Notes: a model not told the origin generated them from the sequence alone. A DNA stretch of 35,176 nt from Deltaproteobacteria bacterium (GCA_947486185.1 CANKTH010000046.1:1-35176), one strand, 5' to 3'. Shown: positions 22,929 through 31,389, numbered from the stretch's first letter. Numbers and translations are program-made.

Positions 22929-23579
22929 TCACCGGGCGGCCGCCTTTGCCACCTCAGAGTCGAAGGCGTCCACCATGTCCGGTAGGGTGTTCATCAGCAC
23001 GTACTTCTGCACCGCCGAGGGGATCGCGGAGGCGGAGGTCCACCACTGGTAGCTCACCAGCGTAGCTGCGCCGGCCCGGGTCAGATCCCAACACCCATAG
23101 GTGTCACGCTCCCACTCGGCCTGGTTGTTCCACGCGGCCACCGTGCCCAGGTGGGGGGTCGGATCCACGACCTGCCAACAGCTCCGGTAACCGTTGGGAC
23201 GCTCGTAGTTCTTGAACTCCGCGACCACCTGCTTCTCGATACGAAAGGCGCCCATGAGGAAGGAGAGATCGAGGCGCATGTAGAGGTGGGAGGCGTCAAA
23301 AACCTCCGTGAGCTTGTTCCCGAAGCGCTCCGATTGCCACTCGTCCTGCCGCCCCGGATCGAGCAGCACCTTCTTCCACTGGTCGATGCTGAAGCCGCTC
23401 ATGGTCGCCACGCGACCGCCGACCAGCGCGACTCCGCGGTATTCGTGGCGAGCCCAACCGAATCCGCGCTCCTCGCCCTCGGGGATGGTCGGCGTCGGGA
23501 TGATTGAGAAGAGCGAGAGGTCGCACGCCAAGGCGGCGGGGAGCACGGCGGTGGAAAGCACGGCGGTGACGAGCAGCAT
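22929..23579 (-). CDS. Secreted protein, possibly START/SRPBCC-like
   Basis: A 216-residue protein with a Sec signal peptide (MLLVTAVLSTAVLPAALA, cleavage before Cys or just after it). The mature part is unrecognised; the pattern SGFSIDQWKKVLLDPGRQDEW, then the strand-like MRLDLSFLMGAFRIEK and a final long helix (AIPSAVQKYVLMNTLPDMVDAF), suggests a START-like ligand-binding fold, similar in outline to the protein at 21213. The Cys after the signal (ALACDL) could be lipidated, although the lipobox is atypical (ALAC). ATG start at 23579. It lies downstream of minE, separated by a strong terminator. Confidence 0.7.
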   Translation of the reverse strand: MLLVTAVLSTAVLPAALACDLSLFSIIPTPTIPEGEERGFGWARHEYRGVALVGGRVATMSGFSIDQWKKVLLDPGRQDEWQSERFGNKLTEVFDASHLYMRLDLSFLMGAFRIEKQVVAEFKNYERPNGYRSCWQVVDPTPHLGTVAAWNNQAEWERDTYGCWDLTRAGAATLVSYQWWTSASAIPSAVQKYVLMNTLPDMVDAFDSEVAKAAAR

Positions 23580-23608
23580 GTCCCGAGTGTAGCCCAAGAA
23601 GAACGACA

Positions 23609-23628
23609 CCGGGGCCCTAAGGCCCCGG
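23609..23628 (-). terminator. Intrinsic terminator of minCDE
   Basis: A perfect 8-bp GC stem (ccggggcc / ggccccgg) with a CTAA loop begins 43 bp after the minE stop on the minus strand. It is followed by a T-rich stretch (GTCGTTCTTCTT). It separates the minCDE transcript from the secreted-protein gene. Confidence 0.75.
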
Positions 23629-23670
23629 CTCACAGCATCCTGACCAGTCGTTCCCGACCGGAACGGCGGC

Positions 23671-23946
23671 TCAGCCCGCCGCGCGGCTGGTCACCCGTTT
23701 GACGGGGATGGAGCTCACCAACGACACGCCCCCCGACTCGACCCGCTCGAGCTTCAGCTCGATCCGATCGCCGTCGATATCGGCATACCGGGCGATGACC
23801 GCCATGATCTCCGCCTTCATCTTCTCCATCTGCGGCGGCGTCAGCTCGACCTGGTCGTGGACGAGGAGCACCTTGAGGCGCGACTTGGCGTCCTCCTTGG
23901 AGCCCGCGTTCGACCGACCAAAAAACCGATCCCAGAGCGCGCTCAT
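23671..23946 (-). CDS. minE: Cell division topological specificity factor MinE
   Basis: A 91-residue MinE. The N-terminal part holds the membrane and MinD-binding segment (SALWDRFFGR, then AKSRLKVLLVHDQVELTP), followed by the topological-specificity domain (EIMAVIARYADIDGDRIELKLE). It stimulates MinD ATPase and drives its oscillation, so that the division inhibitor stays at the poles. The ATG overlaps the minD TGA in an ATGA. Third gene of minCDE. Confidence 0.95.
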   Translation of the reverse strand: MSALWDRFFGRSNAGSKEDAKSRLKVLLVHDQVELTPPQMEKMKAEIMAVIARYADIDGDRIELKLERVESGGVSLVSSIPVKRVTSRAAG

Positions 23947-24761
23947 TGGGCCACCTCCCGAGCCCCGGACAGGCCCATCCAACGCTTGAGGATCGTCCAC
24001 GCGGTGTCCGGCACGTCGAGCGCCACGAAGGGCACATCGGCCTCGCCCAACACCCGCCGGGCGATCCGGCGATACTCCTCACCCACGATCGACTTCTCGT
24101 CGAACGCCGCCGGCGCGCCACGGTTGGCACTGACGATGATGTCCTCATGGTCGGGTACCAGCCCGATCAGCGGAATCGCCAGGATCTCCAATATGTCTTC
24201 GCGAGACATCATGTCACCGCGCGCGACCATCTTCGCCCGGAAGCGGTTGACGATCAGCGTCGGCTCCGGCAGCTCGGCCGCTTCGACCAGCCCGATGATC
24301 CGGTCCGCGTCGCGAATCGCGCTCACCTCGGGGGTGGTCACGATGATCGCCCGATCCGCGCCTGCTACCGAGTTCTTGAAGCCCTGCTCGATACCCGCCG
24401 GGCAGTCGATCAGCACGTAGTCGAACTCCTCCTTGAGTTGGGCGACAAGCTTACGCATGCCGTCCGGGCTCACCGCGTTCTTGTCCCGCGTCTGCGCCGC
24501 AGGCAGGAGATACAGGCCATCCAAACGCTTGTCTTTGATCAGCGCCTGACGGAGTTTACACTCGCCTTCGATGACGTGGACAAGGTCGTAGACGATCCGG
24601 TTCTCGAGGCCGAGGATGAGATCGAGGTTACGAAGGCCGATATCGGCGTCCACCACCGCGACCCTCTTCCCTTGCATCGCAAGCGCGACCCCAAGATTCG
24701 CCGTGGTCGTGGTCTTGCCCACGCCGCCCTTACCCGACGTGATGACGATACATTCACTCAT
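23943..24761 (-). CDS. minD: Septum site-determining ATPase MinD
   Basis: A 272-residue MinD of the deviant Walker A ParA family. GKGGVGKTTTTANLG (from residue 10) binds ATP, followed by VDADIGLRNLD (Walker A') and DYVLIDCPAGIEQG (Walker B). The C-terminal end has an amphipathic helix (WTILKRWMGLSG) for membrane binding. It recruits MinC to the membrane, and MinE ejects it. Overlaps minC by ATGA. Confidence 0.97.
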   Translation of the reverse strand: MSECIVITSGKGGVGKTTTTANLGVALAMQGKRVAVVDADIGLRNLDLILGLENRIVYDLVHVIEGECKLRQALIKDKRLDGLYLLPAAQTRDKNAVSPDGMRKLVAQLKEEFDYVLIDCPAGIEQGFKNSVAGADRAIIVTTPEVSAIRDADRIIGLVEAAELPEPTLIVNRFRAKMVARGDMMSREDILEILAIPLIGLVPDHEDIIVSANRGAPAAFDEKSIVGEEYRRIARRVLGEADVPFVALDVPDTAWTILKRWMGLSGAREVAQ

Positions 24762-25615
24762 GAAACCTCCCTCATGGCCATTCCGGGCGGCCGACCGCGG
24801 TAGGGCTCGATGATGATGCTGCCTGCCTGAACTGAGGCCATTTGTGGGTTGAGAGCGCGGCCACGCTCCGGAGCCGACTCCATCGTGAGGTGGATCGCCT
24901 TGCCGATGCGGAGCTGGGTGGGCCGAAGGTCAAAGGCCAGGATGAAGCTGTCCGACCGGCGAGACCCCGCGTGCGCGAAGCCTTTCAACGCGCCCAGGAC
25001 CACGATGTTGCCGCCGGCGACGATCTGCGCTCCGGGGTTCACATCGCCGAAAACCGTGACGTCACCGTGGTACTCCACGACCGCTCCCGACCGGACTGTA
25101 CCGTGGATGGTCATCACCCGGTCGCCCATGTCGTCTCCGCCCGGAAGCTCCTCGTGAGAGAGGATCCCGGCGTTGACCTCGGTGTTGACCTCGGTGTTGA
25201 CCTCCGTCGTAGCTTCGGTTGCGCTCGTGGTGGGCGCCAGGGTGACCGTGTCAGGCGTCACCGCCGCGCTGGTGTCCTCCGCCGGGGCGGAGACATGGAC
25301 CTTGAGCTTCAGCTCCTTCTCGGCGTAACGCTGCAAGGCCTCGACCGTGCAGTGCACGCCGACAACCTCGGCGCCGAATTCGTCGCGGAGTACGTGGAGT
25401 ACCCGCCGAAGGTCGAAGAGCGAGATCTGGCCCTCACCCAGGTCGAGCTTGAGGGTCTGGCCGCGATAACGCTCAGGCGAGAGCGCGAGATGATCGCGTA
25501 GGACCGTCCGGATCGCCTCGAAGGTTTGGCCCGGGGGCAGGGAGAGCACGAGGCCGGAGCTCGTGTGTTTCAGGCCGAGCCGGGTCGGTCCCGAAGGGGG
25601 CGCGTTGGGAACCAT
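24758..25615 (-). CDS. minC: Septum site-determining inhibitor MinC
   Basis: A 285-residue MinC that blocks FtsZ polymerisation away from midcell. The N-terminal domain (about 1-105) is FtsZ-inhibiting. A Thr/Ala/Val-rich linker (about 108-155) contains three copies of TEVN. The C-terminal beta-helix (about 165-270) has the MinC hallmark GAVVEYHGDVTVFGDVNPGAQIVAGGNIVVLG and GSRRSDSFILAF. It is a little longer than the common 220-270 residues because of the linker. ATG at 25615; the ribosome site is weak. First gene of minCDE. Confidence 0.95.
   Translation of the reverse strand: MVPNAPPSGPTRLGLKHTSSGLVLSLPPGQTFEAIRTVLRDHLALSPERYRGQTLKLDLGEGQISLFDLRRVLHVLRDEFGAEVVGVHCTVEALQRYAEKELKLKVHVSAPAEDTSAAVTPDTVTLAPTTSATEATTEVNTEVNTEVNAGILSHEELPGGDDMGDRVMTIHGTVRSGAVVEYHGDVTVFGDVNPGAQIVAGGNIVVLGALKGFAHAGSRRSDSFILAFDLRPTQLRIGKAIHLTMESAPERGRALNPQMASVQAGSIIIEPYRGRPPGMAMREVS
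25172..25207. repeat. Three 12-bp repeats in the minC linker
   Basis: gttgacctcggt occurs twice exactly (25172-25183, 25184-25195), then once with a single change (gttgacctccgt). On the minus strand it encodes three TEVN units in the linker between the two MinC domains. Confidence 0.9.
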
Positions 25616-25708
25616 GGTTTGCCGGAGGGTAAGGAGGAGGAGGGGGCTGAGCGCCGGGGAGGCGGCTCGGGGGGGTACGAACGGTCTACCATGTTGCTAC
25701 ACGGGAAT

Positions 25709-25744
25709 GCAAGAAAAATCTTGCGGCGTCAAGAGATTTGTCAA
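25709..25744 (-). promoter_or_regulatory. Possible minCDE promoter with palindrome
   Basis: On the minus strand TTGACA (25744-25739) is followed after 17 bp by AGATTT, about 100 nt before the minC ATG. A perfect 6-bp palindrome, gcaaga-aaaa-tcttgc (25709-25724), overlaps the -10 region, and CTTGAC occurs twice, 8 bp apart. This is the most AT-rich spot of the divergent minC/fabG gap, so it may also serve fabG. The -10 match is poor. Confidence 0.35.
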
Positions 25745-25824
25745 GACATGGGCTCGGCGCCGGGTCAGCGGCACACCAGCGCGGGCGTAAGGCGAACACG
25801 ATAGAGCCGCTGGCCGAGGTGCCG

Positions 25825-27225
25825 ATGTCCGACCGCCTGCTCGCGCTCTCCTCAAATTCGACTGCCCGAAGTCTGGCAAAGTCCCTGGGCGTACCTCTGC
25901 CGCCGCGCCTGGAGCGCGACACCGGCCCCTGGCGCGATCTCCCGCTCGCAGGTCGCCGAATCGTCGTATGGACGGGTGAGGGCGCAGGTTCAACCGCGCT
26001 CTCGGCGGCTCTCGCGGAGAGCCTGCCTCGCCTCGGCGGCGACGTCGCGGTGGCGGCTGGGGAAGTCGCAGCGTTCGAGGCTGCAGGTCAGGCGTGGGCC
26101 AGGCCGCCCCGGCCGCTCGCCGAGAACGAGCGGCCCGCCGCCCTGGTCTTCGACGCCTCCGGGATCACCGATGTCGCCGCCTTGCAGCAGCTCTGGTCCG
26201 CGCTCTCACCCCAGGTGCGCGGGCTGCTGGCCTCGGGTCGGGTGCTTGTGTTGTCACGCCCGCCGCGAGGACTGCCGCTGCGCGCCGCGGCCGCGCAGCG
26301 TAGCCTAGAGGGCTTCGTACGTTCGTTGGCCAAGGAGCTCGGACGCACCGGCGCCACGGCGCAGCTCGTCGAGGTGCCGCACGGAGCCGAAGACCGGATC
26401 GGCGCGGTGCTCGCTTTCCTATTGTCGCCCCGCTCCACCTATGTCAGCGGACAGGCCTGGCGAATCTCAACCCTTCTCCCAGCGGCATTCACGCCGTCGC
26501 GGCCGCTCGACGGTCGGCGCGCGCTGGTCACCGGCGCGGCGAGGGGCATTGGCGCCGCCACCGCCCGCGCGCTCGCCCGGGAGGGAGCCCGGGTGATCGT
26601 GCACGATCATCCGGGCGCCGAAGCCGAGGCCAGGGAGGTCGCGGCGGAGCTGCACGGAGACGTCCTGCTCGCCGACCTCGGCGACGAGGAGGGTCTACAA
26701 CGGCTCGTCGGCGATCCGCGGCTGGAGGCGCTCGATGTGCTCGTCCAGAACGCCGGAATCACCCGGGACCGGACGCTGGCGCGGATGAGCGCCGAAGAGT
26801 GGGATCTGTTGATGCGGGTCAACCTCGAAGCGCCGCTTCGGCTCGCCGAAACCCTTGGTGAACGGCTCCGTTCGGGCGGAGCGATGGTCTGCCTGTCGAG
26901 CATCGGCGGCATCGCGGGCAACATGGGGCAGACCAACTACGCGGCCAGCAAGGCGGGAATCATCGGCATGGTTGAGTCGGCGGCGGAGGGCTACGCGTCG
27001 CGGGGAGTCGCGGTAAGCGCTATTGCGCCGGGCTTTATCGAGACAAGGATGAGCGCGGCCATCCCCTTCGCGACGCGCGAGGTGGCCCGCCGCATCGCAA
27101 ACCTCTCTCAGGGCGGACTCCCCGAAGACGTCGCGGAGGTGGTCACCTTCCTCGCCAGCCCCTCCGGCCGCGCGCTCTCCGGCAGCGTACTCCGCGTCTG
27201 CGGCGGTAATCTCATCGGCGCCTGA
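25825..27225 (+). CDS. fabG: High-molecular-weight 3-oxoacyl-ACP reductase (FabG4 type)
   Basis: A 466-residue SDR reductase. Residues about 45-215 are a degenerate Rossmann-like domain of the kind seen in mycobacterial FabG4 (about 450 residues). The C-terminal SDR domain (about 220-466) is complete: TGAARGIGAATARAL for the cofactor, NAGITRD, and the catalytic Ser359, Tyr372 and Lys376 in SSIGGIAGNMGQTNYAASKAG. It reduces 3-oxoacyl thioesters, likely acyl-CoA or ACP. The ATG at 25825 with GAGGTGCCG upstream is preferred over earlier options. It is 53 bp before the thiolase gene. Confidence 0.93.
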   Translation: MSDRLLALSSNSTARSLAKSLGVPLPPRLERDTGPWRDLPLAGRRIVVWTGEGAGSTALSAALAESLPRLGGDVAVAAGEVAAFEAAGQAWARPPRPLAENERPAALVFDASGITDVAALQQLWSALSPQVRGLLASGRVLVLSRPPRGLPLRAAAAQRSLEGFVRSLAKELGRTGATAQLVEVPHGAEDRIGAVLAFLLSPRSTYVSGQAWRISTLLPAAFTPSRPLDGRRALVTGAARGIGAATARALAREGARVIVHDHPGAEAEAREVAAELHGDVLLADLGDEEGLQRLVGDPRLEALDVLVQNAGITRDRTLARMSAEEWDLLMRVNLEAPLRLAETLGERLRSGGAMVCLSSIGGIAGNMGQTNYAASKAGIIGMVESAAEGYASRGVAVSAIAPGFIETRMSAAIPFATREVARRIANLSQGGLPEDVAEVVTFLASPSGRALSGSVLRVCGGNLIGA

Positions 27226-27278
27226 TCCGGATTCCGCCGCAGGCCCTCCTCACCCACGCCCCCTTCCTCGGAGCCCAC

Positions 27279-28571
27279 TTGCCCAACTCCAACGGACGCG
27301 CCCTCATCTGCGGTGGAAGCCGGACTCCTTTTGTCCGCGCCTTCGCCGAGTATGTGGAGATCGACACCATCGCGCTCGCCGCCATGGCGGTGCGCGGCAC
27401 CCTCGAACGGAGCCGCGTGCCGTGGGACGCGGTCGATGCGGTGGTGTGGGGCGGCGTCATCCTGCCGCCTACGTCACCGAACGTCGGGCGAGAGCTGGTG
27501 CTCGACCTCAAGCTCCCTTCGCGGGTCGAGGCGCGGACCGTCACGCGTGCGTGCGCGAGCGGCCTTCAGGCGATCACCGACGCCGTTGCCGCCGTAGAAC
27601 GGGGCGACGCCGACGTCGTGATCGCCGGCGGCAGCGACTCGACCTCCAACGCCCCCATCCCGATGCCCGAGAGCTTCATCCGAAAGGTCGGGCCGGTGGT
27701 CATGGGGCGAAAATCAGGGTTCACCGACTATCTCGGCCTCCTCGCCCGCCTCTCGCCCACCCGGGATCTCCTGCCACGCCAACCGCGGGTCGCCGAGCGC
27801 AGCACAGGCGAGCTCATGGGGGAAGCCGCCGAGTCGATGGCGAAGCGCCACCAGATCAGCCGGGAGGCCCAGGACGCGTGGACGGTGCGGAGCCACCAAC
27901 GTGCGGAAGCCGCGTGGACCTCCGGGCGCTTCGCCGACGAGGTCGTGCCCGTGAAGCTACCCGACGGACAGGTGCTCGCCCGCGACACCCTGGTGCGCGC
28001 CGATACCGACATGGAGAAGCTCGCTAAGCTTCGGCCTGTATTTTCCAAGGATGGCACGCTGACGGCCGCCAACAGCACCGCGCTGACCGACGGCGCCGGT
28101 GCGGTGATCGTCGCGAGCGAACGAGCGGCCGAACGCCTGGGCCTCACCCCGCTCGCCTGCCTGCGATCCTCCGCCTATATCGGGGTAGATCCCGCGGACC
28201 AGCTCCTGATCGGCCCGGCATTGGCGATGCCCCGAGCCCTCGCGCGCGCCGGCCTCAGCCTCGAAGAGGTCGATCTGGTCGATCTCCACGAGGCCTTTGC
28301 CGCCGTCGTCCTGGTGGTGCGGGCGGTGCTTGAGAACGACGCATTCGCCCGGGAGCGCCTGGGAATGGACCGCGCCCCAGGACACATCGCCGACGAAAAA
28401 CTCAATGTCCACGGGGGCAGTGTGGCGCTGGGCCATCCTTTTGGCGCGACCGGCGCTCGGATGGTGCTCACCATGGCCAACGAGCTGCACCGCACCGGAA
28501 AGTCTACCGCGCTCCTGGGGATCTGCGCGGCCGGCGGTCTTGGCGCTGCGGCGGTGCTCGGCCGGGTGTGA
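27279..28571 (+). CDS. fadI: Acetyl-CoA acetyltransferase / 3-ketoacyl-CoA thiolase (FadI-like)
   Basis: A 430-residue thiolase. The catalytic residues are Cys92 (RACASG), His337 (LHEAFA), His386 (GGSVALGHPFGATGAR) and Cys416 (GICAAGG). Length and the LNVHGGSVALGHP phrase favour the FadI branch of about 430-440 residues over FadA. It cleaves or condenses 3-ketoacyl-CoA in beta-oxidation. The start is TTG, supported by GGAG six bases upstream. It follows fabG and its stop faces the HtrA-like gene, 6 bp away. Confidence 0.92.
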   Translation: MPNSNGRALICGGSRTPFVRAFAEYVEIDTIALAAMAVRGTLERSRVPWDAVDAVVWGGVILPPTSPNVGRELVLDLKLPSRVEARTVTRACASGLQAITDAVAAVERGDADVVIAGGSDSTSNAPIPMPESFIRKVGPVVMGRKSGFTDYLGLLARLSPTRDLLPRQPRVAERSTGELMGEAAESMAKRHQISREAQDAWTVRSHQRAEAAWTSGRFADEVVPVKLPDGQVLARDTLVRADTDMEKLAKLRPVFSKDGTLTAANSTALTDGAGAVIVASERAAERLGLTPLACLRSSAYIGVDPADQLLIGPALAMPRALARAGLSLEEVDLVDLHEAFAAVVLVVRAVLENDAFARERLGMDRAPGHIADEKLNVHGGSVALGHPFGATGARMVLTMANELHRTGKSTALLGICAAGGLGAAAVLGRV

Positions 28572-28577
28572 GACACC

Positions 28578-29450
28578 TCAGCGCGCCGCTACCTCCACCT
28601 CCAGCTCGACCGGCGCCCCGGCCCGCCAGACCTGCGCACGCACCCGCCGACCGCCGAGCTCTTCGAGAAGCGCGATGAGTCCTGGAATATCCTGAACCCC
28701 GCGCCCGTCGAGAGAGAGCACCACGTCGCCCACCATCAGCCCGGCGCGATCGGCCGGCCCGCCCTCCTCCACCGACACCAACACCAGGCCGCGCGCCTGA
28801 CCCGCGCGCGCCGTGGCCGCGGCGCCCAACACGGCCGGCCACGCCCCCACACCGAGGAATCCGCGGCCCCCCGCCCGGCGAGCCTGCGCCTCCGCGAGTC
28901 GGGTCAAGGACCGCGTGGTGACGGTCCAACCTGGCATCCGGCCGGGTCCCCGCGTGTTGACCCCCAGCGCCCTCCCTTCGCCGTCGATGAGTAGCCCACC
29001 CGAAAATCCGGTTGGTAAGCTCGCATCCACCTCGAGGTAACGCTCCAGCTTGGCGCCGGCGGGGGTCCGCCACTCATCACCCAGACCTCCGATGATGCCC
29101 ATGGTCGAGCGCAGCACCCCGGGCCGCGCGAGGGTGAGCACCACCTGACCCACCGCGAGGCCCTCGCCCGCGCTCCAGTCGGCCGGAGTCAACACCGGCT
29201 CAGGAACGCGTAGAAGTGCCAGGTCGCTGCCGGGATGACGGCCGATCACGGTCGCCTCGACACGACGCCCGTCGGGGAGCGCCAGCACGGCGCTGTCGCC
29301 GTCGTCGAGGGTATGGGCGGCGGCCCACGCGAGCTCGGGTGTCCACGCGCTCGCGCTCGTGTTGGGCCGACCGACGACGCCGAGCACGCTGGGAGCGGCC
29401 CGCTGTACGGCAGCGGCGAGCGAATTGGACAGTTGGTTGAGATAGCTCAT
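28578..29450 (-). CDS. HtrA-like trypsin-type protease with PDZ domain, no signal peptide
   Basis: A 290-residue protein. The protease domain (about 15-190) has the triad His46 (AAAHTL), Asp76 (GSDLALLRV) and Ser150 (PTGFSGGLL). One PDZ domain follows (about 195-288: GGPADRAGLMVGDVVLSLDGRGVQDI). The N-terminus (MSYLNQLSNSLAAAVQRAAP) shows no signal peptide or membrane anchor, unlike DegP/DegS, so it may be cytoplasmic. The Ser motif is GFSGG, not GNSGG. ATG start at 29450. Single gene, convergent with the thiolase. Confidence 0.88.
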   Translation of the reverse strand: MSYLNQLSNSLAAAVQRAAPSVLGVVGRPNTSASAWTPELAWAAAHTLDDGDSAVLALPDGRRVEATVIGRHPGSDLALLRVPEPVLTPADWSAGEGLAVGQVVLTLARPGVLRSTMGIIGGLGDEWRTPAGAKLERYLEVDASLPTGFSGGLLIDGEGRALGVNTRGPGRMPGWTVTTRSLTRLAEAQARRAGGRGFLGVGAWPAVLGAAATARAGQARGLVLVSVEEGGPADRAGLMVGDVVLSLDGRGVQDIPGLIALLEELGGRRVRAQVWRAGAPVELEVEVAAR

Positions 29451-29569
29451 GATGACTCCGTGGCGCTATTCCTAGCCCCCCCGCGCCGGGTCGCACATCG
29501 CCCGCAAGGCGGGGCGGAGCCTACCCATTCGGGGGGGAAGGGCCGGAAGTGGACCTTGGCGGCCTCACT

Positions 29570-30190
29570 TCAGACGCCGGTGGACCAGGCCAGGAGCTGG
29601 GTCGCCCCGTAATAGAGGGGCAGGCCGAGGGTCCGGTTCCAAGGGCTAGGGGATACGAATCGTTCAAGCGCGACAAAGACGTCGGACACATAGAAGGCGA
29701 CCACCGCAGGCGCTACCACCGTCGGGAGCTTCTCCGCGCCAGCCGCGGTGGCGACCATCGTGGTGATCACCACCATGTACGCAAACACTGGGGCGCGAAG
29801 GCTGCTCCGCACTCTCGGCAACAACCACCGTGCGATGACGATCAACGGGATCAGGAGCACTGTCGCCACCCCACCCGCCCGGGCGGGTGACACCCCTACC
29901 AGGACAAACGCCCACACCAGGCCGAGGTGCCCAAACAGGAAGGCGACCAGACCTGCGATGAAGCTCCTTTTTGCGCCCTTGGGGATGAGGAGCACGTCAC
30001 CCAACGCGCAGAGGAGGAGCGCCCAACCGATCGCCAGAGCATAGGGCGAGTCGTCGCGGCGGAGCATCCAGGTGACCAGAAAGCCCGCTGAGGCAACGGG
30101 TTTCGCGATCACCGCCAACCACGGTGTCGGCCGCCAGGATGCCAGGATCAACCCGATAGCGCCCGCGACGGTCATGCCGATGCCGATCAT
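29570..30190 (-). CDS. YhhN/TMEM86 family membrane protein (lysoplasmalogenase-like)
   Basis: A 206-residue membrane protein with about eight hydrophobic segments. The conserved positions of the YhhN/TMEM86 family are visible: LAVIAKPVASAGFL near the start, WALLLCALGDVLLI, AFLFGHLGLVWAF, and FYVSDVFVALERF. Animal TMEM86 and some bacterial members hydrolyse the vinyl-ether bond of lysoplasmalogens; this activity is likely but not proven here. The ATG overlaps the lipoprotein TGA (ATGA), so the two genes are coupled. Myxobacteria make ether lipids, which fits the organism guess. Confidence 0.85.
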   Translation of the reverse strand: MIGIGMTVAGAIGLILASWRPTPWLAVIAKPVASAGFLVTWMLRRDDSPYALAIGWALLLCALGDVLLIPKGAKRSFIAGLVAFLFGHLGLVWAFVLVGVSPARAGGVATVLLIPLIVIARWLLPRVRSSLRAPVFAYMVVITTMVATAAGAEKLPTVVAPAVVAFYVSDVFVALERFVSPSPWNRTLGLPLYYGATQLLAWSTGV

Positions 30191-31389
30191 CGGCCGATCA
30201 CTCCGGTCCCGAGCACGCCAGACTTTCCGACCGACTCCACCTCTGACCCGTTGAAAGGCACTACAAACCTCTCGATCTGGTAGCGTACGAGCGTCACCGT
30301 CACGAGCGAGCCCCGGGGGTAGCCCCCGAGATAGCCGCCCGGTACGTACATGGAGCCCGTATCCCCGTCCTGACACATCACCGAGCCGTAGTACGTGACT
30401 CCGTCGGACGAGTAGACCGAGATCAAGATGACAAAAGTGCCGGATCCACCATAGGGGTCCCAGGTAAAGGTCTGGCCGGATTGGGAGATGGACGCGGAGA
30501 ACGCTGAGGCCGGGTTGGTATACAGCATCTCGAACGGCTGGATATCCGAGAATCCATCGGGCGCGAGGACGGCGTTAGGGACCGAGAAGCTGCCAAACAC
30601 GCCGCCGTCAGGCACCTCGAGGGTGTAGGACGCGTTGGAGATGTAGTCGTCCACCGACAAGGCGCCCGCGTCATAGGTGGTGCCGGTGTCGTTCTGGCTG
30701 CGGAGCCCCAGGGACTCGCTGCCTACGGTCAGGTAGATCCAACTTCCCAGATCGTAGCCGAGCTCCCCCGGGGTGACGGGCGCCGGGTCGTTCTGACAGG
30801 AGCCGTTGTAGGGCATCCAGTCGGTCCACGAGCCGTTGCTGGGCTCATGGATCCGGGCCATCGCGTAGACATCAAACTCTGAGGCGGCGCCGATACAGGC
30901 GGGGCAGGCGATCTGTGTGCGCGAAAACTCAATCACGCCGCCGATCATCCCGACGCCGGTGCCGGGGGTCGTCGTATCGGTGTCCGTGTCCGCGTCACTG
31001 TCTGCGTCACTGTCGGAGTCGCTGTCCGTGTCGCTGTCGCTGTCCCAGGTGGTCGTGGTGGTGCCGCTGTCGTCCTCGCCGTCCGTATACAAAAAACCGT
31101 TGGGCCACTCTGCCTCTCCCAGCGCACCGCGCACCTCGAGTGACACGGTGGCCTCGATGCCCAGGGCCGGCGAAACCGCCACGATGTGTGTCTCGTCCAG
31201 CCGCGTCGCGTCGACGTCCAGCTCACCGAAGTAGACCTCGGCGTCGTCGGTGAACCCCTCCCCCTCAATGACGACCGCGGTCCCGCCCTCGGGCGGCCCC
31301 CGATCCGGCTCCACCGAGAGGATGACCACGGCGCCGTCATCGGCCTTGGAGGACTGAAGTCCGCTGCACGCGACAAACAGAAGCCACAT
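30187..31389 (-). CDS. Lipoprotein with IPT/TIG domain and Asp/Ser linker
   Basis: A 400-residue lipoprotein. The very short signal ends in FVAC (Cys8). Residues about 20-100 are an IPT/TIG Ig-like domain (ILSVEPDRGPPEGGTAVVIEGEGF... AEVYFG). Then comes a linker of alternating Asp with Ser, Thr or Ala (about 107-145). The C-terminal 250 residues are an unrecognised beta-rich domain with three Cys (ACPACIG, GSCQND, VMCQD). The function is unknown; display at the cell surface is likely. It leads a two-gene unit with the lysoplasmalogenase-like gene. Confidence 0.88.
   Translation of the reverse strand: MWLLFVACSGLQSSKADDGAVVILSVEPDRGPPEGGTAVVIEGEGFTDDAEVYFGELDVDATRLDETHIVAVSPALGIEATVSLEVRGALGEAEWPNGFLYTDGEDDSGTTTTTWDSDSDTDSDSDSDADSDADTDTDTTTPGTGVGMIGGVIEFSRTQIACPACIGAASEFDVYAMARIHEPSNGSWTDWMPYNGSCQNDPAPVTPGELGYDLGSWIYLTVGSESLGLRSQNDTGTTYDAGALSVDDYISNASYTLEVPDGGVFGSFSVPNAVLAPDGFSDIQPFEMLYTNPASAFSASISQSGQTFTWDPYGGSGTFVILISVYSSDGVTYYGSVMCQDGDTGSMYVPGGYLGGYPRGSLVTVTLVRYQIERFVVPFNGSEVESVGKSGVLGTGVIGR
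30974..31047. repeat. Hexanucleotide-type repeat encoding the Asp/Ser linker
   Basis: A run of gtc/gtcac/gtcg-type triplets on the plus strand encodes alternating Asp-Ser/Ala/Thr on the minus strand. The similar linker in the lipoprotein at 356-1729 is encoded by the same codon style at about 1555-1640. Confidence 0.6.
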
